A DNA stretch of 64,000 nt from Deltaproteobacteria bacterium (GTDB taxonomy: Bacteria; Desulfobacterota; Syntrophia; Syntrophales; JACQWR01). The position numbers and the translations under genes are program-made. The DNA lies in assembly GCA_026388415.1 (NCBI GenBank), contig JAPLJV010000013.1, positions 1-64,000 of the forward strand. Direction: 5' to 3'. This document shows, piece after piece, positions 1 to 8,984 of the stretch (the first letter of the stretch is position 1; each line of letters begins with the position of its first letter). Under the pieces are notes generated by a model that saw only the letters and a list, made by a program, of their open reading frames with translations, was not told the origin of the DNA and did no database searches.

Positions 1-327
1 GGCCTTGGCAACATCGTCCGGATAGTTGCGGTAGCCGACAAGATTCTGACCACGCAGCAACATGGAGAATGGTGTTTTCTTGATGTAGCGTTTCAGAGTT
101 TTGGGTCTTTCCCAGGGATCCTCGTTGAGAAAGCGGTGCATCGTATCGAACGTGGCGCCTCCCCAAACCTCCATGGCCCAGAAACCGACCTCGTCCATTT
201 GTTCGGCGATCGGGAGCATGTCCTCCGTGCGCATGCGGGTCGCAAAGATAGACTGATGGCCGTCCCGGAAAGTGTTGTCCTGGATCTGGACGGGATGGAC
301 GGGGCCGTTTCTCATAATGTCTGTCAT
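1..327 (-). CDS. Carboxyltransferase (pyruvate carboxylase subunit B / oxaloacetate decarboxylase alpha-like), N-terminal part
   Basis: Only the first 109 residues lie in the window; the gene runs off the left edge. The signature [10 protein letters not shown] near residues 18-27 is the start of the TIM-barrel carboxyltransferase domain shared by pyruvate carboxylase B subunits, oxaloacetate decarboxylase alpha and transcarboxylase 5S. These enzymes move carboxyl groups between carboxybiotin and pyruvate or oxaloacetate; a divalent-metal site is known for the family. The segment [13 protein letters not shown] fits the second barrel strand. Its start codon overlaps the tatA stop in an ATGA arrangement, so translation is probably coupled. 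Which of the three family members it is cannot be decided without the C-terminus and a biotin-carrier domain. Confidence 0.9.
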   Translation of the reverse strand, partial: MTDIMRNGPVHPVQIQDNTFRDGHQSIFATRMRTEDMLPIAEQMDEVGFWAMEVWGGATFDTMHRFLNEDPWERPKTLKRYIKKTPFSMLLRGQNLVGYRNYPDDVAKA

Positions 328-527
328 TTCTCATTTCCTCCATTATCCTTGATTTTCTTTACCTCTAAAGATTCTCCTGATTTCTCTTCCGGCTCATTCA
401 CGGCCTTTTTAAACCCCAGGATCGCTTTGCCGATGGCGTTGCCGACCTCCGGTAGTTTGCCAGGCCCGAAGATAATCAGGGCAATCACCAAAATTACAAT
501 CATTTCCGGCATGCCAATTCCAAACAT
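324..527 (-). CDS. tatA: Twin-arginine translocase subunit TatA/TatE family
   Basis: This 67-residue protein has the TatA layout: a short N-terminal membrane helix ([19 protein letters not shown]), the FGPGKLPE hinge, an amphipathic helix ([14 protein letters not shown]) and a charged tail. TatA forms the pore part of the system that exports folded proteins. No tatC or tatB is beside it. Its stop overlaps the start of the carboxyltransferase gene, so the two are probably co-translated, an unusual partnering. The family is certain; TatA versus TatE is not resolved by sequence alone. Confidence 0.92.
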   Translation of the reverse strand: MFGIGMPEMIVILVIALIIFGPGKLPEVGNAIGKAILGFKKAVNEPEEKSGESLEVKKIKDNGGNEK

Positions 528-748
528 ATCTTTTTACCTCCTCATTGACGTGAACGTGTTTTATTGGAGCACCCTACGGCAAACCCATGGATACATGTCG
601 TTTCAGGTCAAGGAGCAATGTTTCTTTATGTCTTGACATGTGAGCTATATCAACATATGTGCCAACCAAACCCACGAGAGGCAAAAATATATAACGTTAT
701 GATTATATTTGTATTTAACTGAATGATGAAATGGAGTTTAGCGGAGCG

Positions 749-768
749 ATGGTGGATCTTCCCACCAT
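749..768 (-). terminator. Hairpin 3' of the sigma-54 activator gene
   Basis: ATGGTGG and CCACCAT form a 7-bp stem around a 6-base loop, about 75 bases past the stop of the minus-strand activator gene. The T-tract on the minus side is poor, so it could be a weak terminator or only an RNA-stabilising hairpin. Apart from this hairpin, the 315-base gap between tatA and the activator gene shows nothing else I can support. Confidence 0.35.
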
Positions 769-842
769 ATTTGGTTGTTTCTGAATTATTTGTCGGGCAG
801 GTCATTGTGGGTTCTGGAGGATGTGTGGCTTGAGGAATGGTT

Positions 843-2486
843 CTAAGGGCGTCCTGGTCTCTTGATGCCGAGCTTCTTCATGCGAGCCCTCAGGGTGTTC
901 GGATGCAAATCAAGAATCAGCGCAGTCCCCTGAGATCCTTCGATTCTCCAGCCGGTTTGTTGAAGTGCCTTGAGGATGTGTTCCCGCTCAGCCTCTGCCA
1001 AGGCCTTCGTTACTCTTGATCCGGCAGAGGGAGACTCATCCTCCCGGACAGAATTTATAGGCATGGCATCAATCTTTTCTGCAAGTTTGAGTTCGGAGCC
1101 TTCGCTTACTATGATGGCCCGTTCGATAACACTAATCAGTTCTCGCACATTTCCTGGCCAGGCGTAGCTTTTAAAAGATTCCATGACCTTAGTGGAAACC
1201 CTTTTAATATCTTTGTTGTGGCTCTTGTTGAATTTTTTCACGTAGGCTTTCACGAAGAGTGGTATATCCCCTTTCCTCTCCCTCAAGGGGGGAATGGTGA
1301 TGGGGAAAATATTGAGTCGGAAATAAAGGTCCCGTCGAAACCGGCCTTTTTTTATCTCTTCCTGGAGGTCTCGGTTGGTAGACGCAATGATCCGGACATC
1401 CACCTTTATAGGATGCGGGTTACCGAGGCGCTCGAATTCCCCCTCTTCAATGACCTTTAGGAGCTTTGCCTGCAATTCTATAGGGATCTCGCCGATCTCG
1501 TCCAGGAAGATGGTGCCCCTGTCGGCAAGCTCGAAACGGCCGATCTGCCGTGCTGTGGAGCTAGTGAAAGCGCCCTTTTCACTGCCAAAGAGCTCGTTCT
1601 CGATGAGATTGGCAGGCAGGCTGGCACAGTTTACATTCACAAAGGGCCTATCTTTGCGGTCACTTTCCCGATGGAGTAAGCGCGCGAAGATACCCTTTCC
1701 GGTTCCTGTCTCACCGGTGAGGAGCACCGTAGTCTTCATACGGGAAACTTGCCGAGCCTTGCGTATTGTGGATTCTATAGCATCGCTTGTGCCAATGATT
1801 TCGCGATACCCCTCTTTTAATTCCATTTCGTCGCGGAGATAGATATTCTCGGCCTCCAACTGGTCCTTCAGTCTCTTAATCTCATCAAAGGCTCTCGCCA
1901 GAGTTTCTGCTGTCTGTTTGATTTCGGTCAGGGCCGACTCCAATTTGACGTTCGTTGCCTTTAAGTCGGCCTCTAAACGACGTTCCTCCGTGATATCCCT
2001 TGCCAGGGATTGGATAGAAATGAGTTTCCCCTCCAGGTTTAACAACACCGAGTTGTACCACTCACAAGTGATAACCGAGCCGTCCTTGCGATAGTTGCGG
2101 TTTATATGGACGTTACTGGTTCGGCGTGCGGCAAGCATCTCAGCACTCAACTCGGCGACATGGTGCAGATCGTCATCGTAAACCCATCGTAATTGGTCGA
2201 TCCGTTTGCCCATCACCTCTTCGGCAGTCCATCCGAAAATCTTCTCTGCTTGATTTGACCAATAGGTAACCTGAAAGTAATTGTTAAATTCTACAACTGC
2301 CAGAGGGGCGTTCTTGATGTGGAAATTAAGCCGCTGTAATGTTTCACTCAGCTTACTTTGAGTCCGCGGGTATTTTATTGATTGTTTTTCGAGAACTCCG
2401 ATTCTTTGTTCGAGTTCTTCATAGGTAGGTTTTTCTAGCAACAGGTAAACAGACCTCCAGTTGTCAAGACCCAAAATCAATTTCAA
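843..2486 (-). CDS. Sigma-54-dependent transcriptional activator (PAS - AAA+ - Fis HTH)
   Basis: This is an enhancer-binding regulator of about 547 residues. A PAS sensor domain lies at roughly residues 55-170, a coiled-coil linker at 175-222, and an AAA+ ATPase at about 232-455 with Walker A GETGTGKG (258-265) and Walker B TIFLDE (326-331). A Fis-type helix-turn-helix ends the protein. The sigma-54 contact loop, normally GAFTGA, reads GAFTSS (305-310), so productive sigma-54 contact should be tested rather than assumed. The start is uncertain: the longest frame begins at a TTG inside a perfect palindrome, and a later start near the KPTYEELEQ segment is possible. No cognate sigma-54 promoter was identified nearby, so target genes are unknown. 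Confidence 0.88.
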   Translation of the reverse strand: MKLILGLDNWRSVYLLLEKPTYEELEQRIGVLEKQSIKYPRTQSKLSETLQRLNFHIKNAPLAVVEFNNYFQVTYWSNQAEKIFGWTAEEVMGKRIDQLRWVYDDDLHHVAELSAEMLAARRTSNVHINRNYRKDGSVITCEWYNSVLLNLEGKLISIQSLARDITEERRLEADLKATNVKLESALTEIKQTAETLARAFDEIKRLKDQLEAENIYLRDEMELKEGYREIIGTSDAIESTIRKARQVSRMKTTVLLTGETGTGKGIFARLLHRESDRKDRPFVNVNCASLPANLIENELFGSEKGAFTSSTARQIGRFELADRGTIFLDEIGEIPIELQAKLLKVIEEGEFERLGNPHPIKVDVRIIASTNRDLQEEIKKGRFRRDLYFRLNIFPITIPPLRERKGDIPLFVKAYVKKFNKSHNKDIKRVSTKVMESFKSYAWPGNVRELISVIERAIIVSEGSELKLAEKIDAMPINSVREDESPSAGSRVTKALAEAEREHILKALQQTGWRIEGSQGTALILDLHPNTLRARMKKLGIKRPGRP

Positions 2487-2504
2487 TCAGAATTGATTGA
2501 AATT
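2479..2504. promoter_or_regulatory. Perfect 11-bp-arm palindrome over the sigma-54 activator start
   Basis: AATTTCAATCA and TGATTGAAATT are exact reverse complements separated by four bases. The palindrome sits across the first codons of the longest reading frame of the activator. It could be an operator for autoregulation or an RNA hairpin masking the ribosome binding site. Its position also weakens the case for the most upstream start. Confidence 0.5.
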
Positions 2505-2768
2505 TATTTGATAAGATACTGCCTTTCGATGGCGGAGATATAGATGTGCTGTTTTTGCTTGTCAAGGGATATTCTCCATCTATTTTGCATCAAAAAGCAG
2601 GGGATGACGATGCGATTTGGTAAGGAAGATGGATCGGCGGCCACTCATCTGAGAAATCAGCTCTCCTTTTGGTCGAGTCACTCGGCAACAGGTCATATTT
2701 GAGCACAATTAAGGTACACCTCTCGCCTCAAATTAGCTTCGCTGAGAAAGCAGCAGCATTTATTACCG

Positions 2769-2885
2769 ATTGAACTCAAGCATTTTCTTCAAGGTTGATG
2801 TTTTATTGCTTTCAGGAAGATAGCCTTGCCCCCGATCATCCCCCCCAAATGCCACATTTCATCTGGCACTCAGCAATATACCCTG
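2769..2885 (+). repeat. Dispersed repeat R2, copy 1
   Basis: The stretch starting with TTGAACTCAAGCATTTTC and running through TTCAGGAAG and CGATCATCCCCC recurs near 47.67 kb (first half) and 27.1 kb (second half). The 27.1-kb copy has terminal inverted repeats, so this is probably a degraded non-autonomous element. The rest of the gap between the activator gene and msrAB (about 2.5-3.09 kb) shows no gene I can support. Confidence 0.55.
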
Positions 2886-3089
2886 ATCAAAAAAATAGCT
2901 ATCTGTATTTGAACTGATGGACAGATGTGTTTGACCGAGAAAACAACATTTACCGTAAGAGTAAGATTCGCAGCCTTGCATTCACGCCGGTACGACACAC
3001 AACAACCTTCCAGTCCACAGCAGTTTGACATCGGCAGGATCATTGCTAAATTACCCAGTACGAACGAACATCGAATTCAGGTTAATGAT

Positions 3090-4184
3090 ATGAAGAAAAT
3101 CCTTATCTATATCGCGGCGATCTTCATGGTGATAGTATCTGCAACAGGGCAGGCCGCGCGGAAGGAGGTAAAGAAAATGGATCAGGCGAATGCAAAAATC
3201 CTGATCGCGACCTTGGCCGGTGGCTGTTTCTGGTGCGTGGAAGCCGATTTTGAAAAGGGGTCCGGGGTTATCAAGGTCATTTCCGGCTATACGGGCGGAT
3301 CAGGTGAGAACCCGACGTACGAGGATTACGGCAAGAAAGGGCACGTGGAGGCAGTGCAGGTCTTCTACGATCCTTCGAAAATCTCATACGAAAAGATTCT
3401 CGAGATCTTCTGGAGGCACATCGACCCGACCGACACCGGCGGACAATTTGCAGATCGTGGGCCCTATTACCGCAGTGTGATCTTCTATCACGATGAGGAA
3501 CAGAGAAGGATCGCCGAGAAATCAAAGGAGGCCCTCGGGAAATCGGGGCGTTTCGGCAAGCCGATCGTCACGGAGATTGTAAGATTCACCAGATTCCACG
3601 ACGCTGAGGAGCATCATCAGGATTATTACAAGAAGAACCAGCTACGGTACAAGTATTACCGGCAGGGGTCAGGGCGGGACCAGTTCCTGGAAAAGATCTG
3701 GAAAAATGAACCGCGTTCTGCAGTGCCGCCATCCAGCAAGGCCTACACAAAACCTGATGAACAGACCCTGCGGAAAAGACTGACTCCGCTTCAATACCAG
3801 GTGACGCAGAGGGAAGGCACCGAACCGCCATTCCAAAACGAGTACTGGAACAACAAAAAAGAGGGAATCTACGTGGACATCGCCACAGGTGAGCCCCTCT
3901 TTAGTTCGCTGAATAAATACGATTCCGGCACGGGCTGGCCAAGCTTCACACGGCCGCTCGATCCGGAGGCGGTCATGGAGAAGAGCGACGGCAGCCTCTT
4001 CATGCAGCGGACTGAGGTGAAAAGCCGTCAAGGCGGCTCCCATCTCGGACATGTGTTTGCGGACGGTCCTGCGCCGACAGGGCTCCGCTACTGCATGAAC
4101 TCCGCAGCGCTTCGCTTCATACCGAAAGATGATCTTGAGAAGGAAGGCTACGGGCAATATCGAAATCTCTTTGAAAAAAAGTAG
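3090..4184 (+). CDS. msrAB: Exported bifunctional peptide methionine sulfoxide reductase MsrA-MsrB
   Basis: A 364-residue fusion that reduces both S- and R-methionine sulfoxide in oxidised proteins. I chose the ATG that begins a clear signal peptide ([20 protein letters not shown]); upstream in-frame sequence has no domain character. MsrA carries the catalytic GGCFWC motif with its first Cys near residue 46. MsrB follows in the second half, with [16 protein letters not shown] and the catalytic Cys in [11 protein letters not shown]. The usual MsrB zinc CxxC pairs are absent ([12 protein letters not shown] in place of the first), as in other MsrA-MsrB fusions. The signal sequence places it in the periplasm. 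It lies alone on the plus strand, so its electron donor must be encoded elsewhere. Confidence 0.93.
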   Translation: MKKILIYIAAIFMVIVSATGQAARKEVKKMDQANAKILIATLAGGCFWCVEADFEKGSGVIKVISGYTGGSGENPTYEDYGKKGHVEAVQVFYDPSKISYEKILEIFWRHIDPTDTGGQFADRGPYYRSVIFYHDEEQRRIAEKSKEALGKSGRFGKPIVTEIVRFTRFHDAEEHHQDYYKKNQLRYKYYRQGSGRDQFLEKIWKNEPRSAVPPSSKAYTKPDEQTLRKRLTPLQYQVTQREGTEPPFQNEYWNNKKEGIYVDIATGEPLFSSLNKYDSGTGWPSFTRPLDPEAVMEKSDGSLFMQRTEVKSRQGGSHLGHVFADGPAPTGLRYCMNSAALRFIPKDDLEKEGYGQYRNLFEKK

Positions 4185-4259
4185 CCGGACTTCTGCTGAT
4201 CTGGTCGGGTTCATCCGGTTGATGCGTATATTTGACTTGAATAAGTGTGCAAACAACCC

Positions 4260-4411
4260 TCAAAAGGAAATTATGCAGCCCTTGTAATTGTAATCATAAA
4301 GATGTACCACCTCAGTATCAGCTCCCTTGGAAGCTGCACCATCAAGGGCATGCTTCAACAACGTAGCGGTCATTTTTTTCTTGGACTTCCGTTTAAGGCT
4401 ATTACTTTCAT
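4260..4411 (-). pseudogene. Remnant of a flavodoxin-family NADPH-dependent FMN reductase
   Basis: Reading the minus strand gives MKVIALNGSPRKK, then, after a one-base frame change at a run of seven A residues, TATLLKHALDGAASKGADTE and VVHLYDYNYKGCI before a stop. This matches the N-terminal fifty or so residues of iron-sulfur flavoprotein/FMN reductase proteins; the intact relative at 47.9 kb in this window begins in the same way. The frameshift and missing C-terminus make it a pseudogene. Confidence 0.7.
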
Positions 4412-4426
4412 AAGTTAACCCCGGTC

Positions 4427-5302
4427 TCATTTTATCTCGTTATAAATCGTCTGAACAAGGGATGACTGGTTCTGTTCGAACTGTTTTTGCGCCTCCTCAA
4501 TGCTCTGACCTTTCACCTTGAGACCACGCACTTTCTCCTGCAGTTCTTTCATCTGGGCAATATGGTTCTGGACCGCAGTGCGATCGATCATATCATTGTG
4601 ACCGCAGACAAATTTCTGGGCATCTATGGTAGAGAGCATTCTTTCCAGGGCGCTTACCTCGCCAAGCGAGCTCCCGCCCTTGTAGGCATGAATCAGCTGT
4701 ACCCGAGTGGTGAATATTTGGTCGCCAATGAACGCCACTTTCTCATCCGGAAAATACACTACCGTGTCCCCAGTGGTATGGCCAACTCCGAAATAATAGA
4801 GCTCGATACGTTTCGCTCCGACCTGAATATCCAATCTGTCCTTGTAGGTGACCGAGGGCAGAAATGCCTTGAGCGCCGGATTGTTCCAATCAGATGGGGT
4901 GCCATTCATGGAGGGCATGAAAAACTCTTTCAGGCAGTTCTCTTGCGCGATGAAGGTTACTCCAGTGGGCTGGAAGCGGTTGCCGAATATATGATCGCCA
5001 TCCGCATGCGTATTCACCAGACGGGTGACCGGGTTGTTCGTAAGTTCCTTTATTGCCGCTAGCACCTGCGCAACCGATCCCGAATCCTGTTTGGAGTCGA
5101 TGAGCAGCACTTCCTTATCGCCGATGTATGCACCAGTATTCGCACCCCTACCGCCGGTGAACAAATAGATGTTAGGCGCCACCTGCTTCGAAATGACCGG
5201 TGCTGAAGCGGCGGGGACCTGGGATTGTTGACCAGATACCGATATTGAAGATAAAATAACAAGAATGAGAATAGAAAATAATTTTAAGAAAGCTCTTTTC
5301 AT
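4427..5302 (-). CDS. Exported metallo-beta-lactamase-fold hydrolase
   Basis: A 291-residue protein with an N-terminal signal peptide (about 24 residues) and a metallo-beta-lactamase fold. The metal motif reads NTHADGDHIFGN: the second His of the classic HxHxDH is replaced by Asp, a variant known from SoxH-like and related proteins rather than true lactamases. Later metal ligands are plausible in FGVGHTTGD and VCGHND. The substrate is unknown; antibiotic hydrolysis should not be inferred. The gene is divergent from the UGA-containing DsbA-like gene, with about 265 bases between them. Confidence 0.85.
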   Translation of the reverse strand: MKRAFLKLFSILILVILSSISVSGQQSQVPAASAPVISKQVAPNIYLFTGGRGANTGAYIGDKEVLLIDSKQDSGSVAQVLAAIKELTNNPVTRLVNTHADGDHIFGNRFQPTGVTFIAQENCLKEFFMPSMNGTPSDWNNPALKAFLPSVTYKDRLDIQVGAKRIELYYFGVGHTTGDTVVYFPDEKVAFIGDQIFTTRVQLIHAYKGGSSLGEVSALERMLSTIDAQKFVCGHNDMIDRTAVQNHIAQMKELQEKVRGLKVKGQSIEEAQKQFEQNQSSLVQTIYNEIK

Positions 5303-5567
5303 ACCTTCTCCTACGTGTTAAAATCTTGACCAGCAAGACTGATATTTGCTTACAGTGCTACTAATTCCAGTTTAATATCAAGCATTATATTCAAGGGCAT
5401 GTCTTATGGAGCACCGTTCTTGAACGCATTATCAGCCTTCTATGTCTCATAGGTAAGGCGCTGAAGGAGTTGGTTGATAGGAAAAAGTAGTAATGACCGC
5501 CGGAATTATTTTTATGGTAATTTGAAACCGGCGAGATCTCTTTAGACCGGCAATTACGGGAGCTGAA

Positions 5568-6161
5568 ATGAGCATCGAAATCAAAATCTTCTCAGATTAT
5601 ATTTGACCCTTCTGTTATATCGGCAAGGGCATTGTCAACAAATTAAAAGAGACCTACGACATCAATGATACCTGGGTCAGCTACGAGCTCCATCCTGAAA
5701 CGCCACCTGAAGGCATTCTGTTATCTGAAAGATTCAAGGGATATGACGTATCCAAGATGTATGACCAATTACGTCAACGGGGTAAAGAAATTGGCATCGT
5801 TTTCGGCAATCGCACCTTGCTGTCCAACTCACGCCTTGCCCTGGAAGCTTCAGAATATGCCCGCGACATGGGTAAATACGAAAGTTTTCATGAACATATG
5901 CTTCACGCCTATTTTACTGAAGCTCATGATATCGGAAATATTAACGTCATCAAAGCTGTCGCAACGGCAAATGGGCTCGATGCCGATGATTTGGCAAATG
6001 CCCTGAAGGATGGCCGCTACAGATCACGATTGACGGCCGCAAGAAAAGAAGGGGGAAAGATCAACCTGACCGGTGTGCCGACCTTCATTATCAATGAGAA
6101 GTACAAGATAGTTGGCGCTCAACCGCTTGATGTCTTTAGAGATACTTTGAACAAGGTATGA
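5568..6161 (+). CDS. DsbA/FrnE-family oxidoreductase with in-frame UGA at the catalytic cysteine (probable selenoprotein)
   Basis: Translating from the ATG, which has GGGAG six bases upstream, gives 197 codons with a single in-frame TGA at codon 13 (5604-5606). The context is FSDYI-TGA-PFCYIGK. DsbA-like FrnE proteins have CPWC or CPxC exactly there, so the TGA replaces the nucleophilic first Cys of the CxxC motif and the resolving Cys16 is kept. Downstream the family character continues without interruption, including GKYESFHEHMLHAY and the cis-proline loop GVPTFIIN near the C-terminus. A stop would leave a 12-residue peptide. There is no signal peptide, so the protein is probably cytoplasmic. 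Sec at the CxxC position of DsbA-like proteins is an established type of bacterial selenoprotein; this assignment is inference from sequence. The alternative is a recent nonsense mutation, made less likely by the intact frame and by a second UGA gene in the window. Confidence 0.85.
5607..5629 (+). promoter_or_regulatory. Candidate SECIS-like hairpin right after the UGA codon
   Basis: CCCTT, immediately after the TGA, pairs with AAGGG, enclosing a 13-base loop that can form a small inner stem with a UUAUAU apex. Bacterial SECIS elements lie just 3' of the UGA within the coding sequence. This hairpin is shorter than the Escherichia coli type, so the exact SECIS fold is uncertain. Confidence 0.4.
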
Positions 6162-6253
6162 TAATAGCGGAAAGTCAGCCCCTTACAAAGTAACAAGTGC
6201 TCTATCTGGAGACAAATGCCTTTGTACCAGGAAACTGACCTTCCGATTTATTC

Positions 6254-6334
6254 GAAAATCCCCCCATCCCCCCTTTACCAAAGGGGGGGATGGGGGGATT
6301 TTCATGTTTCGTTGTGCCCGCGCCGAGCACGGGT
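6254..6334 (+). repeat. Dispersed palindromic repeat R1, copy 1
   Basis: GAAAATCCCCCCATCC pairs with its near-exact complement to form a long hairpin around TTTACCAAA, followed by TTTCGTTGTGCCCG. The same hairpin-plus-tail unit occurs inverted at 27.4 kb and in part at 44.1 kb. It lies between two convergent genes and may also act as a bidirectional terminator. Confidence 0.7.
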
Positions 6335-6352
6335 GTTATTCTGAATGCCTGT

Positions 6353-7639
6353 TTATGTTTTCATAATGATGCCTTTCTTTATGTAAATTGGGTGGATCAT
6401 GGCCCTGAAGGCGTGCAGTCTCACTGCCAGCATAACTGCACCAAATATGCATAAGAGCCCGCTTATCCTAATTGTTTGAGGGGTACCGACGATTTGTGCC
6501 ATACTGCCAGCCAAAAGACTGCCGAAGGGTATCGTACCGATAGAGGTCATGATGAACAAGCTCATAACCCGGCCACGTTTGTCCTCTTCAACAATAGTCT
6601 GCAAAATTGTATTGCAGCCAGCGAATTGCGAAATCATCCCAAAACCAATCAACATCATAAATATCAGAGCGATCCAGTCAACATGAGACAGAGATAATAA
6701 TATGAGGCCGATCCCAAAAAGAAGCGATGTGATGACAAGAATTCTCTCCAAGTTCAGGACGCTCTTTCTCGTAGCAAGATAAATGGACCCAATTAATGCT
6801 CCGCAACCCGTGCCTGCCATCAAAAAGCCAAACGTATGGGCTCCGCCATGAAGAATATCCCGGGCAAAAACAGGCATTAGCACATTATAGGACATCCCTA
6901 CCAAGCTAGTCCAGGCGATAAGCATTAATATATACCGAATAGGAGGAAAACCGAATGCATAAGCAAATCCTTCTCTTATATCCTGCCAGAAAGGCGTCCG
7001 GTGCATCTTTCTTTCCTTAGATGTAACTTTCATTGACAATAACGATATAATAACCGCTATAAAGCTTAAAGCATTTATAAGAAAACAGACCCCCTCGCCA
7101 ACGAGAGATATTAGAACACCGGCGATAGAGGGACCAACCAGGCGGGCCACATTGAACATGGAAGCGCTTAATGCAATGGCATTACTCAAATCCTCTTTGC
7201 TTTCAACCAAGTCTATGATCAATGCATGTCTAACAGGATTATCAACGGAATTGATAATTCCCAGTAATGTGCTCAATATGATAATATGCCAGATCGTGAT
7301 CATGCCAGTAAGAACCAATAGCGCCAGAACCACAGCCTGAATCATCGCAAGAATTTGGGTTACTATCATTACGCGGTACCGCTCCCATCTATCGATCAAT
7401 ACACCCGCAAACGGGGCTAAAAGAAAAGAAGGGATAAGGCTGGAGAATCCAACAACGCCTAAGAGGACCGTTGAATGTGTTAACCGATAGGTTAGCCAGC
7501 TCATGGCAAGCTGCTGCATCCAGGTGCCGATGAGAGAGATACTCTGACCGCCAAAAAAAAGACGGTAATTTCTATGGTGTAAGGCTCGAAACGTTCTTTG
7601 CATACCATTTAAAGCAGCAAAGGGATTACCAGAAGCCAT
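6353..7639 (-). CDS. MFS transporter, exporter type (EntS/MFS_3-like)
   Basis: A 428-residue polytopic membrane protein with about 12 hydrophobic segments. The N-terminal RNYRLFFGGQSISLIGTWMQ is the typical opening of the MFS_3 group of drug or siderophore exporters, and LLAPFAGVLIDRWERYRVM is the MFS loop 2-3 motif. The start has AAAGG a few bases upstream. It stands alone, with no regulator or siderophore gene beside it, so the substrate cannot be named. Confidence 0.88.
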   Translation of the reverse strand: MASGNPFAALNGMQRTFRALHHRNYRLFFGGQSISLIGTWMQQLAMSWLTYRLTHSTVLLGVVGFSSLIPSFLLAPFAGVLIDRWERYRVMIVTQILAMIQAVVLALLVLTGMITIWHIIILSTLLGIINSVDNPVRHALIIDLVESKEDLSNAIALSASMFNVARLVGPSIAGVLISLVGEGVCFLINALSFIAVIISLLSMKVTSKERKMHRTPFWQDIREGFAYAFGFPPIRYILMLIAWTSLVGMSYNVLMPVFARDILHGGAHTFGFLMAGTGCGALIGSIYLATRKSVLNLERILVITSLLFGIGLILLSLSHVDWIALIFMMLIGFGMISQFAGCNTILQTIVEEDKRGRVMSLFIMTSIGTIPFGSLLAGSMAQIVGTPQTIRISGLLCIFGAVMLAVRLHAFRAMIHPIYIKKGIIMKT

Positions 7640-7777
7640 TTTCTTTTACCTTTTACATGTATGTCAATACGTGAATATAGGGAATCTGAATATATGGAAG
7701 AGAAGGCTATGTCAATGCAGGATTCATGGCATCAAGGAAGGATACGATAAAAAGCCGCATAAATAACTTCAAGCGTG

Positions 7778-8008
7778 TTACTCACCGGGATCACTATTCA
7801 TTCCGATGATAGCCATTGGTACATCTTCTTTCTTCAACTGCTCGATTCTTTCCCTGAGGGCAATCAGCAACGTCGTCAGGTCTTTCTCGTCCAGCGCCAG
7901 CAGGAAATCCACGTCCCTGTCCGCCTGCAACATCTTCAGCAGCCTTTCCATAATTTCAGTTTTTGTCAGTTTGCGCCGGATATTGCCGACGAGAACCACC
8001 ATGATCAA
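7778..8008 (-). CDS. Small hypothetical protein
   Basis: A 76-residue frame with an acidic, leucine-rich second half (LLKMLQADRDVDFLLALDEK) and no cysteine or membrane segment. I do not recognise the family. No clear ribosome binding site supports the first ATG; an internal ATG at the MERLLKML segment would give about 57 residues. Composition looks protein-like, but the call is tentative. Confidence 0.4.
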   Translation of the reverse strand: MIMVVLVGNIRRKLTKTEIMERLLKMLQADRDVDFLLALDEKDLTTLLIALRERIEQLKKEDVPMAIIGMNSDPGE

Positions 8009-8261
8009 GACTGTTTCATGACGGCATTTTTCTATAGGGGTAAATTAATGGTAAGATTCGGACAGAGCAACTTGGATGCCGTTGATATAAAGCTGGACAT
8101 TATTGCGGCGCCGGTGTTGACATTAACAATGGGCAGACGTATATTAAGATCAAAGAGGTGCTTCAATGCGCGGCTTGAATTATGTCTCTGGGCTATGAAA
8201 GAAAGTTGAATCATTTCACGGGAGGTAACAAGAAGAGCATCGCGAAGCATTGGTAGCAATC

Positions 8262-8465
8262 ATGAACTGCCTGAAGGGCGGTTATTTAAGTGGGCTAATT
8301 ACAGCCTATGAAAAAGCAAGCATTGCAGCCCTCTTTAATATTGCACTCATGTTCTTTGAAGAATATGCCGATAATGGTATCAAACAGGCGAGACTCTGCG
8401 ATGCACGTATTGAGTCTATTCTACTGGATGTTAACGAAAAGAGAAGAACCCGGTCTTCGTGGTGA
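8262..8465 (+). CDS. Small hypothetical protein
   Basis: A possible 67-residue protein (MNCLKGGYLSGLITAYEKAS) with a helical, moderately hydrophobic N-terminal half. It has no good ribosome binding site, but a strong intrinsic terminator follows about 75 bases after its stop, which suggests that something on the plus strand is transcribed here. No family recognised. The sequence just upstream (8.01-8.26 kb) has short conflicting frames and may be decayed. Confidence 0.3.
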   Translation: MNCLKGGYLSGLITAYEKASIAALFNIALMFFEEYADNGIKQARLCDARIESILLDVNEKRRTRSSW

Positions 8466-8540
8466 TTATCACCCTTAAAAGACCAAGAATTCAAATGACT
8501 GACTCCAGCAAAAGATAAGACGGCATAGGCGGATTTCGTT

Positions 8541-8580
8541 AGCCCCTCTTAAGAACTTCGATTCTTAGAGGGGCTTTTGT
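8541..8580 (+). terminator. Intrinsic terminator
   Basis: AGCCCCTCTTAAGAA pairs with TTCTTAGAGGGGCT (one bulged T) and is followed by TTTTGTTT. It is the clearest plus-strand terminator in this part of the window. Confidence 0.8.
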
Positions 8581-8671
8581 TTATGGGGCAACTCTTGCCG
8601 GTGGTAATTACCATGACCAGGAAAATGCTCAATTTTCCAATTTCCCTATGGGTGAAATAAAAGAGGAAAAA

Positions 8672-8785
8672 CTATCTCTGAAATGGCGCGATCTGGTTAA
8701 TGGGTCTGAAAGCAGGATTTTTCTTGAGATGGGACAACAGGCTGAGGACTCCTTTTAATGCTTTGGTTAGTGTTGCTTCTCTCAT
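8672..8785 (-). CDS. Very small ORF with a good ribosome binding site
   Basis: A 37-residue frame (MREATLTKALKGVLSLLSHL...) on the minus strand has AGGAG eight bases before its ATG. The opposite strand is also open here and reads in a protein-like way (NYHDQENAQFSNFPMGE...) but has no start codon. Either could be a gene remnant. No family recognised. Confidence 0.25.
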   Translation of the reverse strand: MREATLTKALKGVLSLLSHLKKNPAFRPINQIAPFQR

Positions 8786-8893
8786 GATTGTTACTCCTTT
8801 CAATGAACCTGGATTTTAAGGATACTTATGCATGGTGCCGGGAATGTTTTTACGTGTCCAATAGATTATCAAATAGGAAAGAGAGCAATTTTG

Positions 8894-8922
8894 TTGACAC
8901 CTTAATCCATATTTACTACACT
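8894..8922 (+). promoter_or_regulatory. Sigma-70-type promoter
   Basis: TTGACA and TACACT are separated by exactly 17 bases, about 63 bases upstream of the start of the small gene that follows. Confidence 0.5.
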
Positions 8923-8984
8923 CCTAGAGGGATCAAGAACCTCATAAGGCAAATAAATGCTTTTAATTGATGTGGAGGAATCAA

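Noticed and set aside
2925-3089. Upstream extension of msrAB
   Set aside because: The extra 55 residues look random and would bury the clear signal peptide.
8155-8235. Possible third UGA-containing gene near 8.17 kb
   Set aside because: The TGA is not at a Cys-like motif, frames on both sides are short and no family is recognised.
8032-8259. 75-residue minus-strand frame
   Set aside because: No ribosome binding site, no recognisable feature, and it overlaps other weak frames.
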